Source of the DNA: Streptomyces sparsogenes
GTDB taxonomy: Bacteria > Actinomycetota > Actinomycetes > Streptomycetales > Streptomycetaceae
Reading direction: 5' to 3'
Assembly: GCF_001704635.1 (NCBI RefSeq)
Contig: NZ_MAXF01000136.1
Span: forward strand, 1-64,000
DNA length: 64,000 nucleotides
The position numbers and the translations under genes were made by a program. The notes below the pieces were generated by a model that saw only the letters and a program-made list of their open reading frames with translations, was not told the DNA's origin and ran no database searches. This document shows, piece after piece, positions 45,937 through 54,636 of this stretch (its first letter is position 1; each line of letters opens with the position of its first letter).

Positions 45937-46647
45937 TCACGGCGCCGCGGGCCCGCCCGCGAGTTCCAGGACCGGCCGCAGCCCGTCGGGGCGTCGCTCC
46001 ACCGGCAGATGGTCCACCAAGCGCACCCGGCACCCCAGCCGTGCCGCCCCCGCGTCGGCCCGCCGGTCGTCGCCCACCATCACCGCGTCCGCCGGGGCCA
46101 CCCCGAGCGCCTCGCACGCCACCCGGAACAGCCGGGGGTCCGGCTTCTGCGCGCCGTGCTCGTACGACAGCACATAGGCGTCCACGAACCCGTCCAGGCC
46201 GTGCGCCCGGAACACCGGCCGCAGGTCCCAGCCGATGTTGCTGACCACCGCGATCCGCACGCCCCGCCGCCGCAACTCGCCCAGCACCTCGGCCGCGTCG
46301 GGGTACGGCCGCCAGGCGGCCGGCCGCATATGGCGGTCGTACAGCGCGTCGTACAGCTCGGGACGCGGCAGCGGCACCTGGCGGGCCAGCCCCGTGTAGG
46401 CGGCGCGGTGGTCCTCAGCGGTGCGGTCCCGCGACTCCCACACCCCGGCCAGATGCGGCGGCACCACCCGCGGCGGGGCGCCGCCGGGCAGCGCCCCCGC
46501 CTCCTCCAACCGCCGGGCGTACCGCTGGAGATCCTCCTCCGGCACGGCCGTGCCCGACGCGTCGAGCACGGCCCGCAGCCAGGCGTCGGTCGGCTCGACG
46601 CGGAAGAGGGTCCCGGAGAAGTCGAAGAGCGCGCCCTTGATCGTCAT
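45937..46647 (-). CDS. HAD-family hydrolase
   Basis: A 236-residue phosphatase-like protein: motif I FDFSGTLF (second Asp replaced by Ser, so the acid/base residue is missing), a cap domain, motif II as VVSNIGWD, Lys in HGAQKPDPRLF, motif IV VMVGDDRRADAG. The D-to-S change also occurs in some active actinobacterial relatives. The substrate is unknown. The PAP2 gene upstream (stop 46674) is on the same strand. Confidence 0.87.
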   Translation of the reverse strand: MTIKGALFDFSGTLFRVEPTDAWLRAVLDASGTAVPEEDLQRYARRLEEAGALPGGAPPRVVPPHLAGVWESRDRTAEDHRAAYTGLARQVPLPRPELYDALYDRHMRPAAWRPYPDAAEVLGELRRRGVRIAVVSNIGWDLRPVFRAHGLDGFVDAYVLSYEHGAQKPDPRLFRVACEALGVAPADAVMVGDDRRADAGAARLGCRVRLVDHLPVERRPDGLRPVLELAGGPAAP

Positions 46648-46673
46648 GCCCCCATCGTTCCAGGCGGGCGGCG

Positions 46674-47363
46674 TCACCGGGGTGAGGCGGGCGCCTCCCG
46701 GGCCGGCTGGTCCGCTCCGGCCTCTCCGGCCGCCGGACCCGGATACGCGGCCACCGCCGCGCACACCAGCGCGGCCCCCAGCAGCCAGCCGGCCAGCACG
46801 TCGGTGGGCCAGTGCACCCCCAGGTACACGCGGGTGAACCCCACCCCGGCCACGGACACCACGGCGAGCAGCCCCACGATCCTCAGCCACACCGCCCGCG
46901 CGCCCCGGCGCGCCATCACCCACAGCAGCAGCCCGAAGGCGACCGTCGCGGTGAGCGCGTGGCCGGACGGGAAGGCCGCGTAGTGCGCCGAGTCCACCGG
47001 GTTCCGCCAGTGCGGCCGCTCCCGGCCGACCGCCGCCTTGACGCCCTGCTGCAGCGCCGTCCCCAGGGCGGCGGTGGCCACCACCCACATCGCGAGCAGC
47101 GTCTCCCGGCGCCACAGCAGCCACCCCGCCATCAGCGCCATCCCCAGGCGCATCATCCACGGGTCCCACACCCAGTCGGTCAGCACCCTGTTGACCCCGG
47201 TCAAGCCGTGGTGCGTCACCGCCGTACGGTGCAGGGCCCCGGCGATGTCCTGGTCCGCGTCCTCCATCGGTCTCCAGCCGGTCACGACCAGCACCAGCAG
47301 GACCACGAAGAGCGCGGCGAGCACGGCGGCGGCACGTACGGCGGGGAGCTTCACGAGGTGCAT
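46674..47363 (-). CDS. PAP2-family membrane phosphatase
   Basis: A 229-residue protein with about five to six TM helices and the full PAP2 triad KAAVGRERP, PSGHA and GFTRVYLGVHWPTD. It probably dephosphorylates undecaprenyl or phosphatidate-type lipids outside the membrane. The ATG at 47363 is preferred over 47381. It is a second, stand-alone PAP2 beside the fused one at 21771. Confidence 0.91.
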   Translation of the reverse strand: MHLVKLPAVRAAAVLAALFVVLLVLVVTGWRPMEDADQDIAGALHRTAVTHHGLTGVNRVLTDWVWDPWMMRLGMALMAGWLLWRRETLLAMWVVATAALGTALQQGVKAAVGRERPHWRNPVDSAHYAAFPSGHALTATVAFGLLLWVMARRGARAVWLRIVGLLAVVSVAGVGFTRVYLGVHWPTDVLAGWLLGAALVCAAVAAYPGPAAGEAGADQPAREAPASPR

Positions 47364-47457
47364 GACTCGATGATCGCGCACCGCCGGGCGCGCGCGTCGC
47401 CCGTCGGGCCGCTCCGGCCGGCTCCGCCGGGCCCCGGCCAGGGCCTGTCCTCAAAGG

Positions 47458-47910
47458 CTAGCTCCGCCGGGCGCGGAAGAGGGCCAGGGTCTCCTCCAGC
47501 TGGGAATGGCGCGGGGCGGGCGGGTCGTCCAGGCCGAACCAGCCCAGCGCGTCGAACTTGTGCGGCTCGCCGATCGCGACCCGGGCCGGGTCCACCTCCA
47601 CCGCGCACACCACGGCCACCCAGTGGGAGACGGGCTCGCCGCGCAGGATGTTGCGGACCCCGATCGTCTCGATCCGCAGGGCCTCGGCCGTGTACTCCTC
47701 GCGGACCTCACGCGCCACGGCCGCCTCGAACGACTCGCCGTGCTCCAGCGCCCCGGCCCCGGTGTCCCAGGTCCCCGGCTCGTCGCGCGCCCCCGCGCCG
47801 CGCCGGGCGAGCAGGACGCGCCCCTCGCCGTCGTGACACACGAAGACACAGGAGACGGTGGGGGCCGTCAGCGCCCGGTCGCCAGGGCGTGCGGAGAGTG
47901 CGGGGTCCAT
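47458..47910 (-). CDS. NUDIX hydrolase
   Basis: A 150-residue protein. The Nudix box reads G-x5-E-x7-REVREEY-T (GALEHGESFEAAVAREV...), with the final Gly of the canonical box replaced, while the metal-binding Glu cluster is intact. It would hydrolyse a nucleoside diphosphate derivative. The ATG at 47910 precedes the first strand. Confidence 0.9.
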   Translation of the reverse strand: MDPALSARPGDRALTAPTVSCVFVCHDGEGRVLLARRGAGARDEPGTWDTGAGALEHGESFEAAVAREVREEYTAEALRIETIGVRNILRGEPVSHWVAVVCAVEVDPARVAIGEPHKFDALGWFGLDDPPAPRHSQLEETLALFRARRS

Positions 47911-48037
47911 GCGGTGCTGCCTTCCGGTAGAGGTGACAGCGCGTGACTGTAGTCGGGAGCACCCCGGCGAGGCGAAGGATTTCCGCGCGCACGCCGCCGC
48001 ACCGCTCACCCCGGCACCCCGGCGCCTCCCGGTCAGC

Positions 48038-48973
48038 TCAGCCCAGCACCCGCAGGGCGGGGACCAGCGTGACCACCAGCGGGACGACGGGGACCAGCGC
48101 CGCCGCGGCCGTCAGCCGCAGTCGGCGGGCGGGGGAGAGCCGCGCGGCGGGGGCGAGCAGCCGGTCCACCCGCCGCGGGACCTCCGCGAGCTGGGCCGGG
48201 ACGGGACCGAACACCCCGCGGTGCTCGTTCAGTTCGACCAGCGCGAGCGCGGTGGTCAGCCGCCCGAAGCGGCGCGAGGCGGCGTCGTCGGCGGCCAGCT
48301 CCACCAGCCGGTGCACCTGGTCGCGGAAGGCCGCGAACACCGGCACCTGCGGAAAGCCGACGGCCAGCGCGGACGAGCAGTGCAGCAGCCAGTGGTGGCG
48401 GGCCCGGGCGTGCCCCTGCTCGTGCGCCAGCACGGCGTCCAGCCGGCGGCCGTCGAGCCGGCGCAGCGCCGCCGTGGTGATGACCAGGCGCGGCGGAGTG
48501 CCGGGCAGCCACCGCGCCTCGGGGCGCTCGCCCTCCAGCACCACCAGGCGGTTCCCGGTGGACTCCTCCCCGGGCAGGACCGGGCAGCGCTCCAGCAGTT
48601 CGGCCCGGCCGCGCTTGCGCCGCGTCCGCGCCCGGCCGATCTCCCGCGTCAGCATCACGGCCGTCCACCCGGCACCGCAGGCCAGCGCGACGGCGACCGG
48701 CGCGGCCCAGGGCCCGTACGCGGACAGCGCGTACGCCTCCACCACGCCGTGCGGCGCGGGGGCGAAGACATTGCCGCGCACGGCCTGCGAGGCGGCGGCC
48801 GCGGTCAGCGCCATCGTCAGCCCGCAGCACAGCAACACCGCGACCACCACGCACTGCCACACCCACAGGGCGAGCACGGGCTCGCGGTCGGCCCAGTCGG
48901 ACCGGGCCAGCAGACGGGGCGCCATTGCCGCCGCCAGAGCGCCGAGGCCCATCAGCGCGAGAGGGACCATCAT
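48038..48973 (-). CDS. M56-family (BlaR1/MecR1-like) membrane metallopeptidase
   Basis: A 311-residue protein with TM helices near 5-25, 30-55, 80-105 and at the C-terminus, and the zinc site HEQGH plus a downstream ELAADDAA glutamate. There is no penicillin-sensor domain, so it is the minimal Streptomyces type. A BlaI-like partner is often next to it; here the upstream region is occupied by the end of the integrated element. Confidence 0.9.
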   Translation of the reverse strand: MMVPLALMGLGALAAAMAPRLLARSDWADREPVLALWVWQCVVVAVLLCCGLTMALTAAAASQAVRGNVFAPAPHGVVEAYALSAYGPWAAPVAVALACGAGWTAVMLTREIGRARTRRKRGRAELLERCPVLPGEESTGNRLVVLEGERPEARWLPGTPPRLVITTAALRRLDGRRLDAVLAHEQGHARARHHWLLHCSSALAVGFPQVPVFAAFRDQVHRLVELAADDAASRRFGRLTTALALVELNEHRGVFGPVPAQLAEVPRRVDRLLAPAARLSPARRLRLTAAAALVPVVPLVVTLVPALRVLG

Positions 48974-49057
48974 GGCCGTCAGCCTATGAGGGCGGTGCGG
49001 GGCCGGGTACGGTCCGGCGGGCGAAGTGACGTATGCCACGCCGCCCTCGGTGTCACC

Positions 49058-49102
49058 TCAGAGGGTCAGGAGCATCGCGAACATGCCCATGCACGGCGGC
49101 GG
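49058..49102 (-). pseudogene. Probable 3' end of a host gene interrupted by the element
   Basis: On the minus strand a frame ends CMGMFAMLLTL-stop, hydrophobic and Met-rich, resembling the last residues of DUF5134-type membrane proteins that often precede M56 genes. Upstream, the frame runs into integrase-side sequence that does not look coding. It could mark attL, with the rest of the gene at the far end of the element. I infer this from position and residue pattern only. Confidence 0.35.
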
Positions 49103-49122
49103 AACTTGCCTCTGAGCTGGAC

Positions 49123-50463
49123 TTACTTCGCTGCGGACTGGCTCTTTGGGAGAGGAATGGGAAAAGGCGGCTGCCACCTGCCCCCCTCGGAACACATGAA
49201 CTTCTCCCAGCGCTCCTGCAGCGTCTCCACGATACGCAGCTCCATCCCAGGAGTCAGGTTCCCATACAGCCCCTCCACCCCCGCGACCTCATGCCCCATC
49301 CGCGTCTCCTGAGCGGTGCGGGGATGACCGTCCTCCTCAAGCATCTCCTTCATCCAGTGCCGCAACAGATAGATCCGCTTCCCCGCCATCTCCGGAACTG
49401 CCGGAATCCCGGGCCGAAGGTAGTCACGCCGTGCAGTGCGCTCTGGGCAACCGTCACGGATGTGGGACCAGTAGGTCTTGTACCACTGAGTACCCATGGC
49501 CTCTCCCGTCGGAGCCGGGAACACCCATGGCGAGGCATGCGAGGCAAGGAGAGCCACATGCATGTCGTGCAGGAACGGGGGCAAGACCAGCGTGCGATGC
49601 GACTCGTACTTCGGCTCGACGAGCGTTCGCACGCTGTCCACGTACTGCAACTGGTACTGGACGCGCAGAGCAGGCATCCGGTCCGGCCCATAGCGCTCCA
49701 GCGACTCCTCGCGCCGTTCAGGATCCGGGTCGCTGGCCGGCCAGGTGGGAGACGCGAACTCCCGCCGGAATCCCTGCATCTCTCCGGGGGGGCGCATCCC
49801 CGTGAACGCAATGGTCCACATGTACACCCACCCGGTGTATCCCCACACCGTGTAGGCGTTCGTCGCTAGCTGGTGCAGCACGGCCATCTGCATGGGGCGC
49901 TTCTTCTCGCGGCGTCTCTTGGTGTACTTGCCGCGGCGACGTTGCACGACCACGGGAGACTCACTGCGCAGCTTGTACTTCACGACCGCGTCGTTCATCA
50001 GCATGCCGAAGAGGCTGACCAGTTGGTCGACGTAGTTCTGTGAGAGTTCGCCTCGGGCAACTGCGGCCTTGAGGCCCTTCTTCCACGCGTCGTATTCCCA
50101 GGCGGTGATGTCGCCGACGGCGTGCTCGCCCCAGTAGGGGATGATCCTCGCGCGCAGCCGGGACCGGTACCTGTCCATGGACATGGGCCGCAGGTCCTGG
50201 GCCCCGTACCAGAGCCAGCAGTAGTCCTTCATCAGTGTTTTGGTGTCGGCTCGTCGGATGTGCTTCCCGTGCCGGACGTCATACTCGCGGTCGAGGCCGT
50301 AGTCGTATGCCTCGTCTTCGGACTGGAACTTCACCCCGGGCTCGGGGCCGCTGGCGGACTCGTACTTCTTCGTCTTGGTGGGTCTGCCGTCGGCGTCGAG
50401 CTTGTACTCTCCACCCCACCACTTGACGCGGATGCTGTTCCCGCGTTGTTCCACATAGGGCAC
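49123..50463 (-). CDS. Tyrosine site-specific integrase
   Basis: A 446-residue recombinase: an N-terminal arm-binding region (about 1-70), a SAM-like core-binding domain (about 75-185), and a catalytic domain with Arg224 (FTGMRPPGE), Arg368-His369 (YLLRHW, where the usual HxLR His is Tyr), His391 (MGHE) and nucleophile Tyr400 (GLYGNLTP). It is read toward the chromosome junction, the usual place for an integrase at the element end. GTG start at 50463. Confidence 0.92.
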   Translation of the reverse strand: MPYVEQRGNSIRVKWWGGEYKLDADGRPTKTKKYESASGPEPGVKFQSEDEAYDYGLDREYDVRHGKHIRRADTKTLMKDYCWLWYGAQDLRPMSMDRYRSRLRARIIPYWGEHAVGDITAWEYDAWKKGLKAAVARGELSQNYVDQLVSLFGMLMNDAVVKYKLRSESPVVVQRRRGKYTKRRREKKRPMQMAVLHQLATNAYTVWGYTGWVYMWTIAFTGMRPPGEMQGFRREFASPTWPASDPDPERREESLERYGPDRMPALRVQYQLQYVDSVRTLVEPKYESHRTLVLPPFLHDMHVALLASHASPWVFPAPTGEAMGTQWYKTYWSHIRDGCPERTARRDYLRPGIPAVPEMAGKRIYLLRHWMKEMLEEDGHPRTAQETRMGHEVAGVEGLYGNLTPGMELRIVETLQERWEKFMCSEGGRWQPPFPIPLPKSQSAAK

Positions 50464-50532
50464 GCGGCTACCCCCAATCGTTTTCGTGGGGCCCGGCGGT
50501 GGGTTCCGCCGGGTTCCACGTCCAACTCTGCC

Positions 50533-50730
50533 TTAGTCTGCCCGACCGAGCGGGCAGCCACGGCAGGTGCCGCAGTCGACTCCGTGGCGCCGCATCATCG
50601 CTCTTGCCTTGCGTCTGGCTGACGCATCCCTGAGCGATGCTGGCGTCATGACGCACACGACGTCGTCTCGTACTCGTGTCGACCAGGCGACAACTTTTGG
50701 CCCAAGTTCCATCGTGACGAACTTGTGCAT
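50533..50730 (-). CDS. Small cysteine-motif protein, unknown
   Basis: 65 residues, ATG at 50730 behind AAAGGGG. It ends in CGTCRGCPLG, a CxxCxxC knuckle, after a basic helix (ARRKARAMMRRHG). It lies directly upstream of the integrase on the same strand, so it could be a recombination directionality factor or a small DNA-binding protein; no homology recognised. Confidence 0.6.
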   Translation of the reverse strand: MHKFVTMELGPKVVAWSTRVRDDVVCVMTPASLRDASARRKARAMMRRHGVDCGTCRGCPLGRAD

Positions 50731-50764
50731 GGGCCCCCCTTTCCTGCGGTGGGAGAACCCCCAG

Positions 50765-50880
50765 GTGTCACAAAGAGTGTCACGGCGTAAACGAGCGCAA
50801 CACCCGTTAGCCGAAGGTTGCACTAGGCCGAACGGTATCGATCACATAACAACCAAAAGGTTGTACGGGCGGACGGTTGT
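50765..50880. promoter_or_regulatory. AT-rich operator/promoter region of the integrase side
   Basis: It contains GTGTCAC twice with a 12-bp period (50765, 50777) and the perfect palindrome ACAACC-AAAA-GGTTGT (50849-50864), with a further GGTTGT at 50875. It lies between the repressor-like gene and the small Cys protein on the minus strand. Confidence 0.55.
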
Positions 50881-50881
50881 A

Positions 50882-51307
50882 TTAGTCGGCTCCTGGGAGG
50901 ATGCCGCGCTTTCGCAGCTCCTCCACAATCTGATCACTTAGCGCCTTGATCTCGCGGGCGGTGAGGTCGGGCGTCGTCACAACTGCGGCCACCGCGACAG
51001 CGTCCTGCACCTCGCTCCTAAGTCCCTCCACGGGTACGTGGGCGATCACGGTGTCATTGCCGTTCGCTTCGACAGGGATCGGCTCGCCGCCTTCTGCGAT
51101 GGCAACGCAGCTTCCGACGGCCCAGCCGAGTGCGCCGTCGATCTTCCCGTAGTTGATTTCGCGGATCGGCTCGCCCCGCTCGAGCCGCTTCCAGGTGTCC
51201 TTGGAGATGCCGATCTCCGCGGCTGCTTTGTTGCGTGCGAGACCCAGCTCGAGGCGTCGCTGTGTGGCGACGCGTGCGAGGCGGTCGAGGTCACGGTCAC
51301 GGTCCAT
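50882..51307 (-). CDS. XRE-type HTH repressor of the element
   Basis: A 141-residue protein; HTH at about 8-55 (LARVATQRRLELGLARNKAAAEIG, ISKDTWKRLERGEPIR, pieces of one domain). The C-terminal half is probably for dimerisation, ending LSDQIVEELRKRGI. The ATG at 51307 (MDRDRD) fits better than upstream starts. It is divergent from another HTH gene across a repeat-rich region, so it is the best candidate for the immunity repressor. Confidence 0.82.
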   Translation of the reverse strand: MDRDRDLDRLARVATQRRLELGLARNKAAAEIGISKDTWKRLERGEPIREINYGKIDGALGWAVGSCVAIAEGGEPIPVEANGNDTVIAHVPVEGLRSEVQDAVAVAAVVTTPDLTAREIKALSDQIVEELRKRGILPGAD

Positions 51308-51485
51308 GGGGGCATCTTGGCAGGACTGGCCGGGACCAGCCAGGACCGGGGGTAACAAGGGCCGGAAAGTGCACCCTAAGTAGCCGGATGAACTACAGCC
51401 CGTGTGCACCCCGTGGGTCGTCTGGAGCTAAGAAATGTCTAACTAGGGCTGGACGAGAGGGTCATCTAGGGCTAACTTAGAGGCC
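51308..51485. promoter_or_regulatory. Divergent lysogeny-switch control region
   Basis: Paired repeats: GTGCACCC at 51369 and 51404; CTAGGGCT at 51443 and 51466 with CTAACT beside each (51439, 51472). The repeats flank likely promoters of both divergent HTH genes. Confidence 0.6.
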
Positions 51486-51731
51486 ATGCAAGCCCCGACC
51501 ACCTTCCGGGTGAGAGGGGTGGCCATCAACGAGCGCCGCATGCAGGCCGGCCTTTCGGTCGCGCAGCTCGCAGCGCTGGTGGGGGTCACCGCCAGCTACA
51601 TCCGAAAGCTCGAAACCGGCGTCCGCGAGTGCATGGGGCCAGGTAGCTACACCCGCCTCCGTGCCGCGCTGAGCGCAACTGACGACGAGCTCCTCGCCCC
51701 CACCGAGGACCCAGCCATCGAGAAGGAGTGA
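51486..51731 (+). CDS. Small XRE HTH protein (Cro-like)
   Basis: 81 residues; HTH INERRMQAGLSVAQLAALVG plus TASYIRKLETGVREC, residues about 14-50. First gene to the right of the switch, in the Cro position. GAGG precedes the ATG with a short spacer. Confidence 0.85.
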   Translation: MQAPTTFRVRGVAINERRMQAGLSVAQLAALVGVTASYIRKLETGVRECMGPGSYTRLRAALSATDDELLAPTEDPAIEKE

Positions 51732-51732
51732 C

Positions 51733-52062
51733 ATGCCCAGCGACAAGTACGAGAAGTACGGCAAGGGCGAGCCCCCCACGGATCCGAACGCCGAGTACAT
51801 GACGATCCAGGAGACCGCCTACGTCCTCAAATGCAGCGTCAAGACGGTCACCCGCCTGCTCGACGAACTCGACCTCAAGAGCAAGCCCGGCAATCGAATC
51901 GTCACCGACAGCGCCACCCGTCGGGCTCTCTACGAGCACCGCATTGAGGGACCGAAGCGCCCCCGCCGCACCACCCGACGCCCGCGCAAGACAGCAGCGA
52001 CCAAGGCGAGCAAGTCGTCAGCGGCCACGCGCGTTACGTCGGACCTGGCCACCGCCGCCTGA
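51733..52062 (+). CDS. Excisionase-like HTH DNA-binding protein
   Basis: 109 residues. Residues about 22-68 (MTIQETAYVLKCSVKTVTRLL, then GNRIVTDSATRRALYEH) match the MerR/excisionase-type HTH. The C-terminal 40 residues are Lys/Arg/Thr-rich, a DNA-coating tail. It starts 1 bp after the previous stop, so the two are co-translated. It may be the Xis of the integrase, or an early activator. Confidence 0.78.
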   Translation: MPSDKYEKYGKGEPPTDPNAEYMTIQETAYVLKCSVKTVTRLLDELDLKSKPGNRIVTDSATRRALYEHRIEGPKRPRRTTRRPRKTAATKASKSSAATRVTSDLATAA

Positions 52063-52148
52063 GTGCGGCTTGCGGCCGACGCCGGGGGCCTAGACCCGAC
52101 GCCGGCCTCGGATCCAAACCCAGAACCCTGAAGAACAGGAGTGGACCC

Positions 52149-52559
52149 TTGTCCACATTCTTCCAGAACCCTGAACCCGACACGATCTTCGAGCAGATCA
52201 CCTCCGGCCTCCGCCGGGTCTCCCCGTTCACGGCGATGTTCGACGCGGCGGAGGACACGCTGCTGGTCGACCGTCCGGAGGGTTTCACCCCGGAGGACAT
52301 CGGCCGGCTGGCCTACGAGTCGCTGCCCGAGGCGGAGCGCGACGAGGCGATGGACCAGTTGTTCTACACGTACTGGTCGGCGCGGGAGAACGACCGCGAG
52401 GAGATGGCCCGCTACGAGCGGGAGCAGCAGACGCGCACCGAGCTGGCTGACCTCCTGGATGTGCTTGAGGCGCGCCGGGTGCTCGGCATCGAACCGTCGC
52501 CGGAGCTGAACGCGGACATCGCCCGCCTGGCCCGCACCCTCCTCGGGGGTGCCCGGTGA
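52149..52559 (+). CDS. Unknown acidic helical protein
   Basis: 136 residues, TTG start at 52149 behind AGGAG. Highly acidic, predicted all-helical, no recognised domain. First of a run of overlapping unknown genes; its stop overlaps the next GTG. Confidence 0.7.
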   Translation: MSTFFQNPEPDTIFEQITSGLRRVSPFTAMFDAAEDTLLVDRPEGFTPEDIGRLAYESLPEAERDEAMDQLFYTYWSARENDREEMARYEREQQTRTELADLLDVLEARRVLGIEPSPELNADIARLARTLLGGAR

Positions 52560-53119
52560 CGAACTCCGAGCGCGTGACACCGGCCGAGCTGCTGCAGTTC
52601 CTCAGCGCCCACGCCAACAACCCGCCGTACATCCCCGAACGCGACGACGAGCCCGAGGCGCCCGCCCCGCTGTCGCCGGAACGCGAGCAGGAGATCCGCG
52701 AGACGGACCCCGGCGACTGGTACCGGGCCCCCTGGACAACCGCCTTCGTCAACGGCAACGGCGAGGCCGACGACCCCTCGTACTGGCGAGTGATCTCCGA
52801 AGGGGAAACGATCGCAACCCTGCCCGACTTCGCCGAGGGCCTGGCCCTGTTCATCGCTGATGCACGCGAGGCGGTGCCCGAGCTGCTCGCCGAACTGGGC
52901 CGGGTCCGGGCCGAGCGTGACCGGGCCGTCCGCGCCTTCGAGACGTTGGCGGAGAAGCACGACAAGGTCAAGAGCGAGCGCGACGAGCTGGAGAAGCGCG
53001 TCGTCGACGCCCGCATGGCTGCCATCGAGGACGTGGCCAACTGGCTGGCCAGCATCGGCGACGAGGGCGCCGCCTACATCGTCCGCACCTGCGACATCCC
53101 CGAGGCAGGTGACCAGTGA
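52556..53119 (+). CDS. Unknown protein with C-terminal coiled coil
   Basis: 187 residues. A Pro/Glu-rich N-terminus, a small folded part (GDWYRAPWTTAFVNG, YWRVISEG) and a heptad-rich coiled coil (about 112-165: ELLAELGRVRAERDRAVRAF). GTGA overlap at both ends. This arrangement is common in actinophage early operons; function unknown. Confidence 0.72.
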   Translation: MTNSERVTPAELLQFLSAHANNPPYIPERDDEPEAPAPLSPEREQEIRETDPGDWYRAPWTTAFVNGNGEADDPSYWRVISEGETIATLPDFAEGLALFIADAREAVPELLAELGRVRAERDRAVRAFETLAEKHDKVKSERDELEKRVVDARMAAIEDVANWLASIGDEGAAYIVRTCDIPEAGDQ

Positions 53120-53322
53120 TGGCCACTCCGACGACTCCCCGCCGCCCGCTCGCCGACCTGGACGCGCCCACCGAGCAGGTGGCGGCTGGCCTGCCGCTGG
53201 TCGAGCTGCGGCACCTGCTGGACACGGCCGGCGCCTCCTTCGACCGCCTGGCCGCCGAGCACCCCGAGACGTGCTCCTGCGCCGACGACTACCCCGGCTG
53301 GACCCCTGGGAGGACCGCATGA
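53116..53322 (+). CDS. Unknown small protein
   Basis: 68 residues (GTG 53116 or ATG 53119), with Cys pair ETCSCADDYPGW near the C-terminus. Overlaps both neighbours. Confidence 0.65.
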   Translation: MMATPTTPRRPLADLDAPTEQVAAGLPLVELRHLLDTAGASFDRLAAEHPETCSCADDYPGWTPGRTA

Positions 53323-53936
53323 CCGAGTATCCCGAGATCGCCGAGCGGTTCGCCCGCGACACCGCCCAACACCAGATGATCGTGCTCCACGACGACGGGC
53401 TGTACCGGCACCTGCGGTTCGCGAACCCGGAGTACGGCAACTTCGGCGCCTTCGAGCTGATCACGTGGCCGTACAACCTCGTCGTCAAGACGGGCTGGAC
53501 GTTCCACTTCGACATCGACGCGACCGAGGACATGTTCGACCTGTTCCGTCGCACCGCTCTGACGGGCGAGATCAACCCCGGCTACTGGTCGGAGAAGGTC
53601 CGGGCTGGCCGCGATGAGGTCGAGGGGTTCAACCCGGACCTCTTCGAACACCAAGTCAAGCAGTACGTCGTCGCCGCCATCCGCAACGGCGACGCCCCGC
53701 GCGGCATCGGCGCCGAGGTCACTCGGGACATCTTCGAGTGGGGCGACATCAACCACGAAGCTGGTGCCCGCAAGGAGCTGGAGGACTTCCGCTACGAGGA
53801 CTGGACGTTCGGGGACACCACCGAATGGAAGTTCTACGACTTCACACCGGGCTTCCTGTGGTCCTGCTACGCGATCCGCCACGGCATCGACCTGTGGGAC
53901 GCCGCTCGCACGCCCGAGGCGGAGGTGGCCGCGTGA
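53319..53936 (+). CDS. Unknown phage-type protein rich in aromatic residues
   Basis: 205 residues. ATG at 53319 overlaps the previous stop (ATGA); the long frame beginning at 52860 is a shadow. Many Trp/Tyr/Phe residues (WPYNLVVKTGWTFHFDIDAT, FYDFTPGFLWSCYAIRHGI in pieces) suggest a compact domain of the kind found in Streptomyces phage early regions. No function assignable. Confidence 0.78.
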   Translation: MTEYPEIAERFARDTAQHQMIVLHDDGLYRHLRFANPEYGNFGAFELITWPYNLVVKTGWTFHFDIDATEDMFDLFRRTALTGEINPGYWSEKVRAGRDEVEGFNPDLFEHQVKQYVVAAIRNGDAPRGIGAEVTRDIFEWGDINHEAGARKELEDFRYEDWTFGDTTEWKFYDFTPGFLWSCYAIRHGIDLWDAARTPEAEVAA

Positions 53937-54394
53937 ACGCCGAGCAGTTCAACGCCCGCTACCCGGTCGGGACCCCGGTCATGGCCTACCCCGGCGCCCG
54001 CCCGGAGAAGTTCCCCAACGAGAAGCGGCTCCAGACCCGCACCCGCTCCGTGGCGTGGACGCTGGGTCACGGCGAGCCCGTCGTCATGGTCGACGGCTAC
54101 ACGGGCGGCATCGCCCTCAGCCACGTGGACGTGATCGATGGGCCGGATGCCAGCGTGTACGAGACGCGTCTGCTGACCGAGAAGACTCTGTATGCGGTCG
54201 ACAACTGGCTCGACAAGGCCGGGGTGTTCGCCAAGCAGTACACGCGGTACGTGGACGACAAGCTCACGACGGTCGGCCTGCGCATCGGTGAGAAGCCCGG
54301 CCACCTCGTCGCCTACTTCGGCGACACGATCGTCCGCCACACCGACGGCACCTACACCGTCCGCCGAGTCATCGAGCGGGGTGAGACGTCGTGA
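53933..54394 (+). CDS. Unknown early protein
   Basis: 153 residues, GTGA overlap. Beta-rich N-terminus (YPVGTPVMAYPGARPE, VVMVDGYTGGIALSHVDVI) looks like an SH3-like barrel; the rest is unassigned. Confidence 0.72.
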   Translation: MNAEQFNARYPVGTPVMAYPGARPEKFPNEKRLQTRTRSVAWTLGHGEPVVMVDGYTGGIALSHVDVIDGPDASVYETRLLTEKTLYAVDNWLDKAGVFAKQYTRYVDDKLTTVGLRIGEKPGHLVAYFGDTIVRHTDGTYTVRRVIERGETS

Positions 54395-54636
54395 ACCGCA
54401 CCTACGTCCAGGGTGTCGCCGTGGTCCTCGGCGATGACCCGTCCGCGATAGCCGCCGCCTACGGGACCGACGGCGGCCGGGAGTACGGGCTGCTGCACAT
54501 CGGCGACCGACTCACCCTCCACGTGTCACTCGCGTCCCCCGAAGCGATCGACGCGCTGGCCGCCGCTGCCGCCGAACTCGCCGACTGGATGCGGGCCCAG
54601 GACGCCCGCCCCGCACTCAAGGAGGTAGCAGCGTGA
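54391..54636 (+). CDS. Unknown small early protein
   Basis: 81 residues, GTGA overlap both sides. Predicted beta strands then an Ala-rich helix (AIDALAAAAAELADWMRA). No match recognised. Confidence 0.68.
   Translation: MNRTYVQGVAVVLGDDPSAIAAAYGTDGGREYGLLHIGDRLTLHVSLASPEAIDALAAAAAELADWMRAQDARPALKEVAA

Noticed and set aside
47458..47910. NUDIX protein as degenerate and inactive
   Set aside because: Only the last Gly of the Nudix box differs; the catalytic Glu residues are present.
48974..49122. tRNA gene as integration target
   Set aside because: No cloverleaf or T-loop consensus could be drawn in the junction region; a protein-gene end fits better.
52860..53936. 358-residue open frame starting inside the coiled-coil gene
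   Set aside because: The first 150 residues are Ser/Arg-rich shadow sequence. The ATG at 53319 overlapping the previous stop is the real start.
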